Source: Arcicella rosea (GTDB taxonomy: Bacteria; Bacteroidota; Bacteroidia; Cytophagales; Spirosomataceae). From it: a DNA stretch of 64,000 nt. The stretch lies in contig NZ_JBEUMS010000007.1 in the NCBI RefSeq assembly GCF_040543805.1, positions 1 through 64,000 on the forward strand, in the 5' to 3' direction. Made by a program: the position numbers and the translations under genes. The first letter of the stretch is position 1. Every line of letters begins with the position of its first letter. Below the pieces are notes generated by a model. That model had not been told where the DNA came from. It was given only the letters and a program-made list of their open reading frames with translations, and ran no database searches. This document shows positions 1-8,168 of this stretch, piece after piece.

Positions 1-24
1 CATTTGAAGACAGAATTTCACAAG

Positions 25-70
25 TTGATTTATTGAGTTAGGGGGCTAGCCCCCTAACTCAATAAATCAA
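25..70. terminator. 46-bp perfect palindrome, probable terminator of a gene left of the window
   Basis: Positions 25-47 are the exact reverse complement of 48-70, centred on GGGGGCTAGCCCCC at 41-54. In RNA this folds into a very stable stem. No long T-run follows on either strand, so the terminator role is inferred from its intergenic position. It could also be a repeat element. Confidence 0.6.
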
Positions 71-151
71 ATGACACAGTTTAATGAACACTCCCCTTCA
101 ATGATTTTTATTTTTATTCTGCCAAGAGGTTTTTCCCTCAAGTTTATACCT

Positions 152-159
152 TATTTTTG
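152..159 (+). promoter_or_regulatory. -7 box for the propeller protein gene
   Basis: TATTTTTG fits the Bacteroidota -7 consensus TAnnTTTG. It lies 27 nt before the ATG at 187. No clean TTTG -33 box is visible 19-21 nt upstream, only a T-rich stretch, so the assignment is moderate. Confidence 0.45.
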
Positions 160-186
160 TGTATTAACTTAATCTACTATACATCG

Positions 187-2850
187 ATGAATAAATTTTT
201 ACAAGCACTTATTGCAATTAGTTTCTGCTTTTTTCTTTCTCATCACTCAAGCGCCCAGCAATGGAAGCATTATGGGGCAAAATCAAAAGCAAATTGTTTT
301 TTGGTTGCCAAAGATTCTACTTTATGGGTCGGTACAGATGGAGGAGTAATCCATTATGATAAAAATTATAAGGTAATTGAGTCAGATAATCATTCCAATG
401 GTCCTGATAGCAATGTGGTTTCACTAATTCAAGATGTCAAAGGAAATATTTTAGCAAGTATTAGGATTAATCCATCTCTTTTCTTCTGGTTTGATGGTTA
501 TTCTTGGCAAAGTACTGGAAAAATGAAAATACCATTTCAACCTGAGAAAACTACTCTTTTTGAAGCTTATAATAATGGTGATGATAGGTGGAATAGTGAC
601 TTATGGCTTAGTTATGATAAAGGAACTAAGTTTATACAATTCAGTCTGGATTCTATTTACAACCAAAATGCTTTTGTCAATAAGAATATAATTGAATTTA
701 AAACGAATTCTGTTACTGATGACGATTCGAATAATATATGGATTACCAATTATAAGTCTTTGTATTTGTTTAATGGAGCAAAATGGATTACTTACAATAC
801 TAAAAATAGCTCTCTTCCTGATTTAGCATTTCATAGCCCAATTGCGGATAGTGATAGTTCGGTTTTATTGTTGACTTCGGAAGGAGTAATTAGATTTAAC
901 TCTAAAAGTGCTAGTTACTTTTTAATTAAAACGACTAATCCTACTCATTTAATCAAAACAAAGAATGGGAAAATCTTTGTAGCTAGAGAAAAACAAATTT
1001 TAGCACTTAATGGAAATGTTTTAACTGAATATTTAACAGATAATTCATTAGCGGGTGTTACTGCTTTTGCTTCTGATGCAGAAAACAGGCTAATTATCGG
1101 TACAAATACTAGTAACTATCTTTACGACGGACAAAAACTTACGACTCTTGATTTACCAAAATTAAATCTTGAGGGAAACAACATAGGCATGATTGAACCA
1201 GATACAAAGGGAAGTATTTGGGTTGCTACATATTGGCCATCTAAACTGTTTAAAATTAATGACAGTAAAAATGAAATTCAATCATTTCCATACAGTATTG
1301 GAGCAATGGCAGTTGGGAAAGATAATACTTTTTGGATTGCTGAAGGCCAACCAGGTACTCTAAAACAATATGATGGGAATAAATGGATAAGTTATACACT
1401 AAAGGAAAATTCAAGGATAGTTAAAATAGTTGTAGATGAAAATAATTATGTATGGTGTAATGTATTTAACTGGAATAATTATCAATCTTCATTATTTTGG
1501 TTTGATGGAAATATATGGAAATCTTTAGATTTAGAAGAAAATTATTTAGGGTATGGTTTTGATATTGCACCCAAAGTGGGTGGTGGTATATGGATGAATG
1601 ATTACAATTTACTCAAATCATTTGATGGTACTACTTTTACTTCGTATCCTAGTAATTCAGAAAATAAGCTGCCTGATAGAAATTTACTATTGTTGAAAAC
1701 AAGTTCTAATGGAACACTGTGGATAGTTTCAGATGAAAAAAGTATATATAAATTAGATGGTAAGATTGCTCAGAAAATCCAATTCCCAACAACAATAAAC
1801 TTTGATTATATCTATGATGGTCTTTTTATTGATAAAGATGAAAACCTTTGGATAGGGAGTACACATAATCTTTATAAATATGATGGTAAAACATGGAAAA
1901 AGTTTGATGCTGGAGAGGGGCCTATTAATATTACGTCTATTACACAATCAAATGATGGAAGAATTTGGGTTGGTACTTACAACGGACTTTATGTAATGAC
2001 TGATTGTGTTTCAAAACCTACCATTACGCTTCAACCTAAATATACTAGTGTTTTTGAATTCCAAAAGGCTCAACTTGAAATAAAAGCCGAATCAGCTAAC
2101 AGTTTTGAATGGCAATTAAGTAAAGACAAAGGACTCACTTGGAAAAATATTAGCAATTTTGATACCAGTTATGTAGGTCATCGTACAAATATCTTAACGA
2201 TTAAATCATCCAATCTCTCACAAAGTAATGATATTTATCGTTGTCAAATAAGCAACGAGTGTAGTTCAGTTAACTCGGATACTGCCAGTGTAACGATAAA
2301 AAAATGTTTACAAACCCCACAAATTATACAACAACCTAATCCCCAATCTGCTATTGAAAATAGCGGTGTTCAATTTACTGTTAGTTCATCAAATACATCT
2401 ACTTATCAATGGGAAGTAAGTGCTGATGCTTTGGCTTGGAAGCAGATTTCAAGCCAAGATACTCTTTACAGTGGACAGCAGACTAATACTTTGAATATAA
2501 AATCGACCAATATTTTACAGAATTCATATTCATATAGATGTTCGCTTAAAAATGAGTGTTTCCAGATTTATTCTTTATCCGCATCATTAGAAGTCATAAC
2601 AATTTTAGAAAACGAAGCATTGATAGAAAAGAGTTTTATTGCTTATCCTAATCCTGCTCAGGATAATTTGCATGTCAAAGCTCCGATTAAACCTTACAAA
2701 CTAACTTTACTGAGTGATAAAGGTTCTGTGATTAAACAAGTGGAAAACCAAGATATTATATCGGTGAAGGACATTCCCAATGGTATTTACATTTTATTGT
2801 TGGAAACAGATAAAGGAAAGCAAAGTTTAAAAATTACTGTGCTGAAATAA
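187..2850 (+). CDS. Secreted beta-propeller protein with Ig-like repeats and T9SS sorting domain
   Basis: The ATG at 187 gives 887 residues and puts a signal peptide at the very N-terminus (MNKFLQALIAISFCFFL, cleavage near HSSAQQ). An in-frame TTG at 157 is less likely because it overlaps the -7 box. Residues of about 25-610 contain repeated short motifs of the type LWVGTDGG, IWVATYWP, LWIGSTHN and IWVGTYNGLY. These are typical of two-component-regulator propeller (Reg_prop) blades. Two similar Ig-like segments with paired cysteines follow (about 610-800). The last 75 residues hold YPNPAQDNL and a beta-rich end, the hallmark of a type A T9SS C-terminal signal. The protein is therefore expected to be exported by Sec, then secreted or surface-attached by the type IX system. 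It carries no kinase or DNA-binding domain, so signalling is not implied. Its ligand is unknown. Confidence 0.85.
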   Translation: MNKFLQALIAISFCFFLSHHSSAQQWKHYGAKSKANCFLVAKDSTLWVGTDGGVIHYDKNYKVIESDNHSNGPDSNVVSLIQDVKGNILASIRINPSLFFWFDGYSWQSTGKMKIPFQPEKTTLFEAYNNGDDRWNSDLWLSYDKGTKFIQFSLDSIYNQNAFVNKNIIEFKTNSVTDDDSNNIWITNYKSLYLFNGAKWITYNTKNSSLPDLAFHSPIADSDSSVLLLTSEGVIRFNSKSASYFLIKTTNPTHLIKTKNGKIFVAREKQILALNGNVLTEYLTDNSLAGVTAFASDAENRLIIGTNTSNYLYDGQKLTTLDLPKLNLEGNNIGMIEPDTKGSIWVATYWPSKLFKINDSKNEIQSFPYSIGAMAVGKDNTFWIAEGQPGTLKQYDGNKWISYTLKENSRIVKIVVDENNYVWCNVFNWNNYQSSLFWFDGNIWKSLDLEENYLGYGFDIAPKVGGGIWMNDYNLLKSFDGTTFTSYPSNSENKLPDRNLLLLKTSSNGTLWIVSDEKSIYKLDGKIAQKIQFPTTINFDYIYDGLFIDKDENLWIGSTHNLYKYDGKTWKKFDAGEGPINITSITQSNDGRIWVGTYNGLYVMTDCVSKPTITLQPKYTSVFEFQKAQLEIKAESANSFEWQLSKDKGLTWKNISNFDTSYVGHRTNILTIKSSNLSQSNDIYRCQISNECSSVNSDTASVTIKKCLQTPQIIQQPNPQSAIENSGVQFTVSSSNTSTYQWEVSADALAWKQISSQDTLYSGQQTNTLNIKSTNILQNSYSYRCSLKNECFQIYSLSASLEVITILENEALIEKSFIAYPNPAQDNLHVKAPIKPYKLTLLSDKGSVIKQVENQDIISVKDIPNGIYILLLETDKGKQSLKITVLK

Positions 2851-2926
2851 ATACTAATATCAGTGGAGATGATTATTCAAATAACTGGTCTTTCAGAGGA
2901 GGAGATTAGCCGTTTGGCATAGTACA

Positions 2927-2959
2927 AGCTTTGTCAACTTTTTGAAAGTTGACAAAGCT
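2927..2959. terminator. Bidirectional terminator hairpin between convergent genes
   Basis: AGCTTTGTCAACTTT at 2927-2941 pairs perfectly with 2945-2959 around a 3-nt loop. It separates the plus-strand propeller gene from the minus-strand rhamnosidase. The same 15-bp arms recur at 63133-63164. Confidence 0.75.
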
Positions 2960-2966
2960 AAAAAAC

Positions 2967-5360
2967 CTACTCTACATCTACATTTTGTAAGCCACCTTTC
3001 AAGGCAATACTTTTTCCATTCCAGACAAATCTTCCTGAAAGGTTAGGAGGGAGGTTTACTTCTCCCACAATACCTGTTTTTCCTTTGCGTTTTAGTTTTA
3101 CTGTAATTTCTCCTGATGGATGTGGTACTTTTCCTGATACGTTTTCTAAATCGCCTAAAGCTGGTTGAATACGTACTTCTTCAAAGCCTGGAGCATCTGG
3201 CATAATCCCACAAATGGTCGATAAAAAATCGTAATTCGGAGATGCCGACCAAGCGTGACAGTCTGAACGAGTAGGGTCTGCTTGTTCTGCAAAAGTACTT
3301 AAACCTATATTCAACATATCTCGCCAAGGTGATAATGTGCTATAATATAATGAAGCATTTCCCGATTTTTTCAAGGCTTGGGTAAGATAGAAACGGAAAT
3401 AAAACGTGGCTTGAGTCAGACTTTGGTCGCTCAAAATCTTATCCATAATTGCTTTTTCGTTGGCTCTTGGCACGGCATTGGCAAGTATTGCAAAAATATT
3501 GACATGCTGACTAAATGCCTTTTTGTCGGGCGTGTCGGCTACTTCATTTTTACTTTCATCCCAACATTGTTCATAGGTAGATTTTGAGAGTAAATCCGCC
3601 AAAGTACGGTAATAAATGGCTTTGTCTTTGTCGCCATAAGTTTCAAAAATAGCCGCAGCTTGTCGCAAAGTATAAGCGTATTGGAAAGTAATAATCGAAG
3701 AATTTCCATCCGTTGCACCGTCAGGAACACCGCCAATATCTGAGATTGGATTCCATTTCCAAGGTTTTGCCCAATCCACAAAAGACCACCATCTCATTGC
3801 ACCCAACATATTTTTTTGTGGGTCAATTTTTCTTTCGTACCAACCTAATACTTTTTCGATATTGGGCAGAAGCGATTTGACAAAAGTGTCATCTTTGCGG
3901 TGCATCCAATAATCGTAAGTCATAGAAACCCAAAACAAAGAGAAAGTAGGAATGATTTGAGGCGTATTGCAAGGATAGCGACTTTGCGTTAAGCCTTCAG
4001 AAGTCATTGAATTATCATAATCTGTCAAGGCTTTGCGCATCAAGCGGTCATCACCAGAAACATATAATGAAATTAACGCCTGAATTCTGGTGTCGCCAGT
4101 ATATTGTAATTGTTCGTAATATGGACAATCGAAATAACTTTCGCCTGCACATAAACGAGCCGTTTGCCAGCCTACTTTCCAAATATTTTGTAAACTTGGA
4201 TCATTACTTGAAAAATTGCCTTTTTCTTCAAAAGGATAACCCGTCTTGATACCATAAAAATCATTGATTGTTAAAGCTTCTTCTTTGGTTTCAATAGTGA
4301 TTTCTATGTAGCGATAAGTTCTAAACCAAAGCGGTCTGAAACCTCTTTTAGCTTGTCCGTCTGGGCGAAATATATCTTGAATGCCAATAATATGTTTTCC
4401 TTCAATCTCATTCCTATTACCTTTTACCCATTTATCATCAATTAAAGCTTCTGCATAAATAAAGCTAATTTTCGCATCTTTCCCTCCGCTGACAATTATT
4501 TCTGGATAGGCCACCGTTTCAAAAGTTTGGTCGAGTAAAATAGTAGTTTTACTATTGGCAGGAATGGTTAAAGTACCTTTTCCTTTTAACCAATTATCAT
4601 TGATTGTTAAAGTTTTAGAACTTTCATGTCGTCTGATGCTATTGATATTTTGATGAATTTCTTCCATTTGCGGAATTGTTCTAGGCACTAAATACCATTC
4701 AGCTCCTGTACCTGTTCCTGAAATATAACCATGTTCTAAAGTACGTGCATTTGTCCATTGACTATCATCAAATGCTGGCTTTTCCCAGTCGGTGGGAAAT
4801 TTACTCGCTTCTACTTCTTCACCAGCACCCACCACAATATAAGTACGAAGTTTTCTGCCATCTACTGGCAAAGGTTTATAAGCTTGATTTTGAAACACTT
4901 TCCATGTTTGGTTGGTATTTACAAGGCTTTCTAGTTCAGTATTTCCTTGCATGATAAAGCCCGTTTTATTACTCATCTGAGCGGCAGGCATATATTCTCC
5001 AAAATTCCAAACGACAGCAGCAATGGTGTTTTTACCCTGATTGAGGTATTGGGCAATATCAAAAGTTTCAAAATTCCAGTGCATTAAATCACTTCTGGCC
5101 GGACCTGTTCCGATGAAATGTCCATTCACGAAAAGTCTATAACGATTATCACCAGAAACATTGATGATAAACTGAGCAGGTTTTTGAGCTAAGTCAAAAC
5201 TTTTACGGAAATGAAACACCCCAAAATCTTTCAGATTGACATTTTGTGGAGCAATCCAATCGGCTTGCCAACGCTGTGTTAAAACCTTTTGACTTGCCTG
5301 TTGCGCTGAAAGTGGAAGCGATAAAATTAAAGAGATGAACAAGGCTTGAAGTACTTTCAT
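2967..5360 (-). CDS. GH78 family alpha-L-rhamnosidase-like protein
   Basis: This 797-residue protein starts with a Sec signal peptide (MKVLQALFISLILSLPLSAQ), so it should be periplasmic or surface-exposed. After a beta-sandwich region (about 30-370) comes the (alpha/alpha)6 catalytic barrel, recognised by GESYFDCPYYEQLQYTGDTR. D411 and E416 lie in the position of the GH78 general acid segment. The classical form of that segment is DCPQRDERxGWTGD; here it is the shorter DCPYYEQ variant common in Bacteroidota homologues. The predicted reaction is hydrolysis of terminal alpha-L-rhamnose, but the variant motif means the true substrate could be a related sugar. No other carbohydrate-degradation gene is adjacent and the SusC/SusD pair is about 7 kb away in a different transcription unit, so no polysaccharide utilisation locus is claimed. 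Confidence 0.82.
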   Translation of the reverse strand: MKVLQALFISLILSLPLSAQQASQKVLTQRWQADWIAPQNVNLKDFGVFHFRKSFDLAQKPAQFIINVSGDNRYRLFVNGHFIGTGPARSDLMHWNFETFDIAQYLNQGKNTIAAVVWNFGEYMPAAQMSNKTGFIMQGNTELESLVNTNQTWKVFQNQAYKPLPVDGRKLRTYIVVGAGEEVEASKFPTDWEKPAFDDSQWTNARTLEHGYISGTGTGAEWYLVPRTIPQMEEIHQNINSIRRHESSKTLTINDNWLKGKGTLTIPANSKTTILLDQTFETVAYPEIIVSGGKDAKISFIYAEALIDDKWVKGNRNEIEGKHIIGIQDIFRPDGQAKRGFRPLWFRTYRYIEITIETKEEALTINDFYGIKTGYPFEEKGNFSSNDPSLQNIWKVGWQTARLCAGESYFDCPYYEQLQYTGDTRIQALISLYVSGDDRLMRKALTDYDNSMTSEGLTQSRYPCNTPQIIPTFSLFWVSMTYDYWMHRKDDTFVKSLLPNIEKVLGWYERKIDPQKNMLGAMRWWSFVDWAKPWKWNPISDIGGVPDGATDGNSSIITFQYAYTLRQAAAIFETYGDKDKAIYYRTLADLLSKSTYEQCWDESKNEVADTPDKKAFSQHVNIFAILANAVPRANEKAIMDKILSDQSLTQATFYFRFYLTQALKKSGNASLYYSTLSPWRDMLNIGLSTFAEQADPTRSDCHAWSASPNYDFLSTICGIMPDAPGFEEVRIQPALGDLENVSGKVPHPSGEITVKLKRKGKTGIVGEVNLPPNLSGRFVWNGKSIALKGGLQNVDVE

Positions 5361-5498
5361 TGTTGTTTTTGATTGATTGTGGATAATAAAACGAAAATAC
5401 AGATTTAGCTCAGTACTTCTTGCCTGTTCTTACCTGTTAAGGAATAAATAGAGAAAATCCTTGATTGCCAAAAGACAAATAATTTTACAAGTCTTGCT

Positions 5499-5574
5499 AT
5501 GAGCGATAAAAAAAGCTTTTATAACTCATGAAATATAGTATTTTTGAGTTATAAAAATAAAACTTATCGCTCAT
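5499..5574. promoter_or_regulatory. Nested palindrome over the fic promoter and start codon
   Basis: The outer arms are ATGAGCGATAA (5499-5509) and TTATCGCTCAT (5564-5574). The inner arms are TTTTATAACTCA (5517-5528) and TGAGTTATAAAA (5545-5556). Both pairs are perfect and share the centre 5536.5, with 7-nt gaps on each side. A -7 box TATTTTTG (5539-5546) lies at the centre, and the right outer arm runs into the fic ATG at 5573. This could be a repressor operator or an mRNA hairpin around the start. Confidence 0.75.
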
Positions 5575-6670
5575 GCGTTGGATTTGGCAAGATAAAAATT
5601 GGGCTCATTTTGAATATGACCCATCAAAGCTACTCATTTATGAGTTAGCATTTGAGCGTAATATAGGCAAAATATGGGGAGTAATTCAGCATATTGAAGC
5701 CGAAGGATTAGAAAATTTAAAGGTCGAAATTTTATCGCAAGAAGCTGTTTCTACGTCAAGTATTGAGGGAGAAATATTAAATAGAGAATCTGTTCAAAGC
5801 TCTATTAGAAAGCACTTAGGCTTGAAAAATGATTTTCGACAAGTACCGCCTAATGCTGCTGGGGTAGCTGAAATGATGGTGGATTTGTATGTAAATTATG
5901 ACAAAACGCTCAACCATGAAATGCTTTTTGAATGGCATAAAATGTTAATGAATGGGAGACGTGATATAGAAACTATTGGTAGCTATCGGATACATGAAGA
6001 ACCGATGCAAATTGTTTCAGGAAATTTATCTGCTCCACGAGTGTTTTATGAAGCACCGCCTTCTGGACAAGTAAAGGCTGAAATGGATACTTTTTTGAAT
6101 TGGTATCAGGAGAATTTGATTAATAATCAAAAAGTTTCAACCTTGATTTTTGCAGGTATAACGCATTTATATTTTGAAATAATTCACCCTTTTGAAGATG
6201 GAAATGGACGTATCGGCAGAGCTTTGGTTGATAAAGCGATTTCGCAACGAATGGGCAAGCCAGCACTTACTTCATTTGCTAAAGTAATCGATTCACAAAA
6301 GAAAGCCTATTACCAAGCAATACAATCCTGTAATCATCAATTGAACATAGATGCTTATTTAACTTATTTTGCCGAGTTGACGTTGCAAGCACAAGATTAT
6401 ACCATACGAATGGTTAGTTTTCTGATTTTTAAAACAAAGTTTTTTAATCAGTATAAAGACGTGTTGAATGAAAGACAAACGAAAGTTATATTGAGGATAT
6501 TTGAAGCAGGAATAGAAGGATTCAAAGGTGGATTAAGTGCCAGTAATTATAAAACTATTTCTGGTGCATCCAACGCAACTGTTACTCGTGATTTACAAGA
6601 ATTAGTAAATATGAAAGCGCTTACTAAGACTGGAACATTGAAAAGTACACGATATTGGTTGAATCAATAA
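5573..6670 (+). CDS. Fic family protein (class II, AMP transferase type)
   Basis: This 365-residue cytoplasmic protein has an N-terminal Fic_N-like segment and a Fic core. The catalytic loop is HPFEDGNGRIGR at residues 205-216, with the catalytic H205 and the acidic and Arg/Asn residues needed for ATP and Mg binding. An inhibitory helix motif TSSIEG (61-66), matching (S/T)xxxE(G/N), lies N-terminal to the core. That makes it a class II Fic enzyme whose E65 should block ATP gamma-phosphate binding. The C-terminal 90 residues (about 275-365) resemble a winged-helix module, including SGASNATVTRDLQELV. The expected activity is AMPylation of a protein hydroxyl, with the target unknown. The C-terminal DNA-binding-like module and the palindrome over its own start suggest autoregulation, which is inference. 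No separate antitoxin gene is next to it. Confidence 0.9.
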   Translation: MRWIWQDKNWAHFEYDPSKLLIYELAFERNIGKIWGVIQHIEAEGLENLKVEILSQEAVSTSSIEGEILNRESVQSSIRKHLGLKNDFRQVPPNAAGVAEMMVDLYVNYDKTLNHEMLFEWHKMLMNGRRDIETIGSYRIHEEPMQIVSGNLSAPRVFYEAPPSGQVKAEMDTFLNWYQENLINNQKVSTLIFAGITHLYFEIIHPFEDGNGRIGRALVDKAISQRMGKPALTSFAKVIDSQKKAYYQAIQSCNHQLNIDAYLTYFAELTLQAQDYTIRMVSFLIFKTKFFNQYKDVLNERQTKVILRIFEAGIEGFKGGLSASNYKTISGASNATVTRDLQELVNMKALTKTGTLKSTRYWLNQ

Positions 6671-6697
6671 TAGGGTAAGTTTGGAAAGTATCAAAAA

Positions 6698-6735
6698 AAT
6701 AAAGGCTCTTTCTGACATCAGAAAGAGCCTTTATT
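6698..6735. terminator. Bidirectional terminator between fic and amidohydrolase
   Basis: AATAAAGGCTCTTTCTGA (6698-6715) is the exact reverse complement of 6718-6735. A-rich and T-rich flanks on both sides make it usable by both convergent transcripts. Confidence 0.85.
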
Positions 6736-6749
6736 AGCATTAAGAAATA

Positions 6750-8054
6750 CTACTTCGTACCGTATTTCTCAGCATATTTTTTGTACAAACGCTTTTGTTT
6801 GTCGTCCAAATCTACTTTGCGACCTTGGATGAAAGCTTGTTCTACTTTCGCTGTACGCATATCCAATACATCACCAGCAGAAACTATCAAAGTAGCGTGT
6901 TTGCCTACTTCTAAAGTACCAACATATTTATCAATACCTAAGATTTTTGCATTGTTGGCAGTGATTAATTTTAAAGCATCTTCTTTATCCATTCCGTGAC
7001 CAGCAACCGTTCCTGCTACGAAAGGTAAATTACGAGTTCTCCAGTTTAAACCAATATAAGCTAAGCCAACCAAAACTCCTTTTTGCTGTAATAATTGAGG
7101 CAATTTATAAGGCAAATCAGTATCATCATCCACTTTGTTTGGCAAACGGTGCGTTGTACCGACTATAACTGGAACATTGTTTTCTTTCAAGAAATCAGCC
7201 GCTAATAATGATTCTTCACCGCCGATGATTACGATTTTCTTTACTCCTTTGGCTTTAGCAAATTGAACAGCTTCGATGATTTCTTTTCCATAATCAGCAG
7301 AAATGTAAAGATTTTTTGAACCATCAAAAAGTCCTTTCATGGCTTCCAATTTCACATTAATTACCGCTGGATTTTTTACTTGTGAATATGCAATGGCATC
7401 ATCAAAAGTTTTGTCGATTTCTCTTAATAATTCATCTCTTTTATCATTTCTTTTTGTCGTTGCTGTGAAAGAAGCAAAATCAAATTCACGTTTGAAATAG
7501 CCAATCCAATTGATATGAACGCCATCGTCTTTTTTCAATACTGCATCTTCCCAGTTCCAACCATCCAATTGCATGATTGATGACATCCCAGTGATAATAT
7601 CACCTTGTGGAGTAGCTTGCGTCAACAAAATACCATTACTTCTTACTGTTGGAATCAATTCTGAATCTGTATTATAAGCAATCAAGGCACGAACGTGTGG
7701 GTTGAATGGCCCAATTTCAGCTTGGTCGTCAGTAGCACGAACAGCTTCAATTTCAACCATACCTAATTGGTTAGCGGGTGAAATTAAACCCGGATAAACA
7801 CTTTTGCCAGCTACATCAATTACTTCTGTATTCGCTTTGTTGAAAGTAGTATTTGCATCACCAACGGCAGTAATAATTCCTTTATCAAAAACGATTACTC
7901 CGTTCTGAATTACTTTTCCTGAGGCGGTATGAATTGTTGCACCTGTCAAAGCAATGGCTTTGGTTTGTGGTGAGCCTGCTGCCTGATTTTGAGCAAACAT
8001 TGTATTCGCCAGCAATAGGAATACAAGGCTGTATATGTATTTTATGTTTTTCAT
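6750..8054 (-). CDS. Secreted amidohydrolase-family protein lacking the metal-binding HxH
   Basis: This 434-residue protein has a Sec signal peptide (about residues 1-21, ending FAQ). Its fold is recognisable as amidohydrolase/imidazolonepropionase-like: an N-terminal beta-sandwich part (ATIHTASGKVIQNGVIVFDKG), a TIM-barrel body, and the C-terminal signature LGIDKYVGTLEVGKHATLIV. Where active members have PGLIDxHxH it reads PGLISPANQLG, so the first two metal ligands are missing. The usual late aspartate is not obvious either. It is probably a non-catalytic or altered partner. It lies 114 nt downstream of the larger amidohydrolase on the same strand, probably in one operon that ends at the hairpin 6698-6735. 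Confidence 0.8.
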   Translation of the reverse strand: MKNIKYIYSLVFLLLANTMFAQNQAAGSPQTKAIALTGATIHTASGKVIQNGVIVFDKGIITAVGDANTTFNKANTEVIDVAGKSVYPGLISPANQLGMVEIEAVRATDDQAEIGPFNPHVRALIAYNTDSELIPTVRSNGILLTQATPQGDIITGMSSIMQLDGWNWEDAVLKKDDGVHINWIGYFKREFDFASFTATTKRNDKRDELLREIDKTFDDAIAYSQVKNPAVINVKLEAMKGLFDGSKNLYISADYGKEIIEAVQFAKAKGVKKIVIIGGEESLLAADFLKENNVPVIVGTTHRLPNKVDDDTDLPYKLPQLLQQKGVLVGLAYIGLNWRTRNLPFVAGTVAGHGMDKEDALKLITANNAKILGIDKYVGTLEVGKHATLIVSAGDVLDMRTAKVEQAFIQGRKVDLDDKQKRLYKKYAEKYGTK

Positions 8055-8168
8055 TGTATGTTCTTTTGAAAAAATGTTTTAATTCAGTCTATGAGTTCAT
8101 GAGTTTAAAGTTGATGAGTAAATGTAATGCGATAAATCATTCATTCACCATTCACTCAATCACAACTA

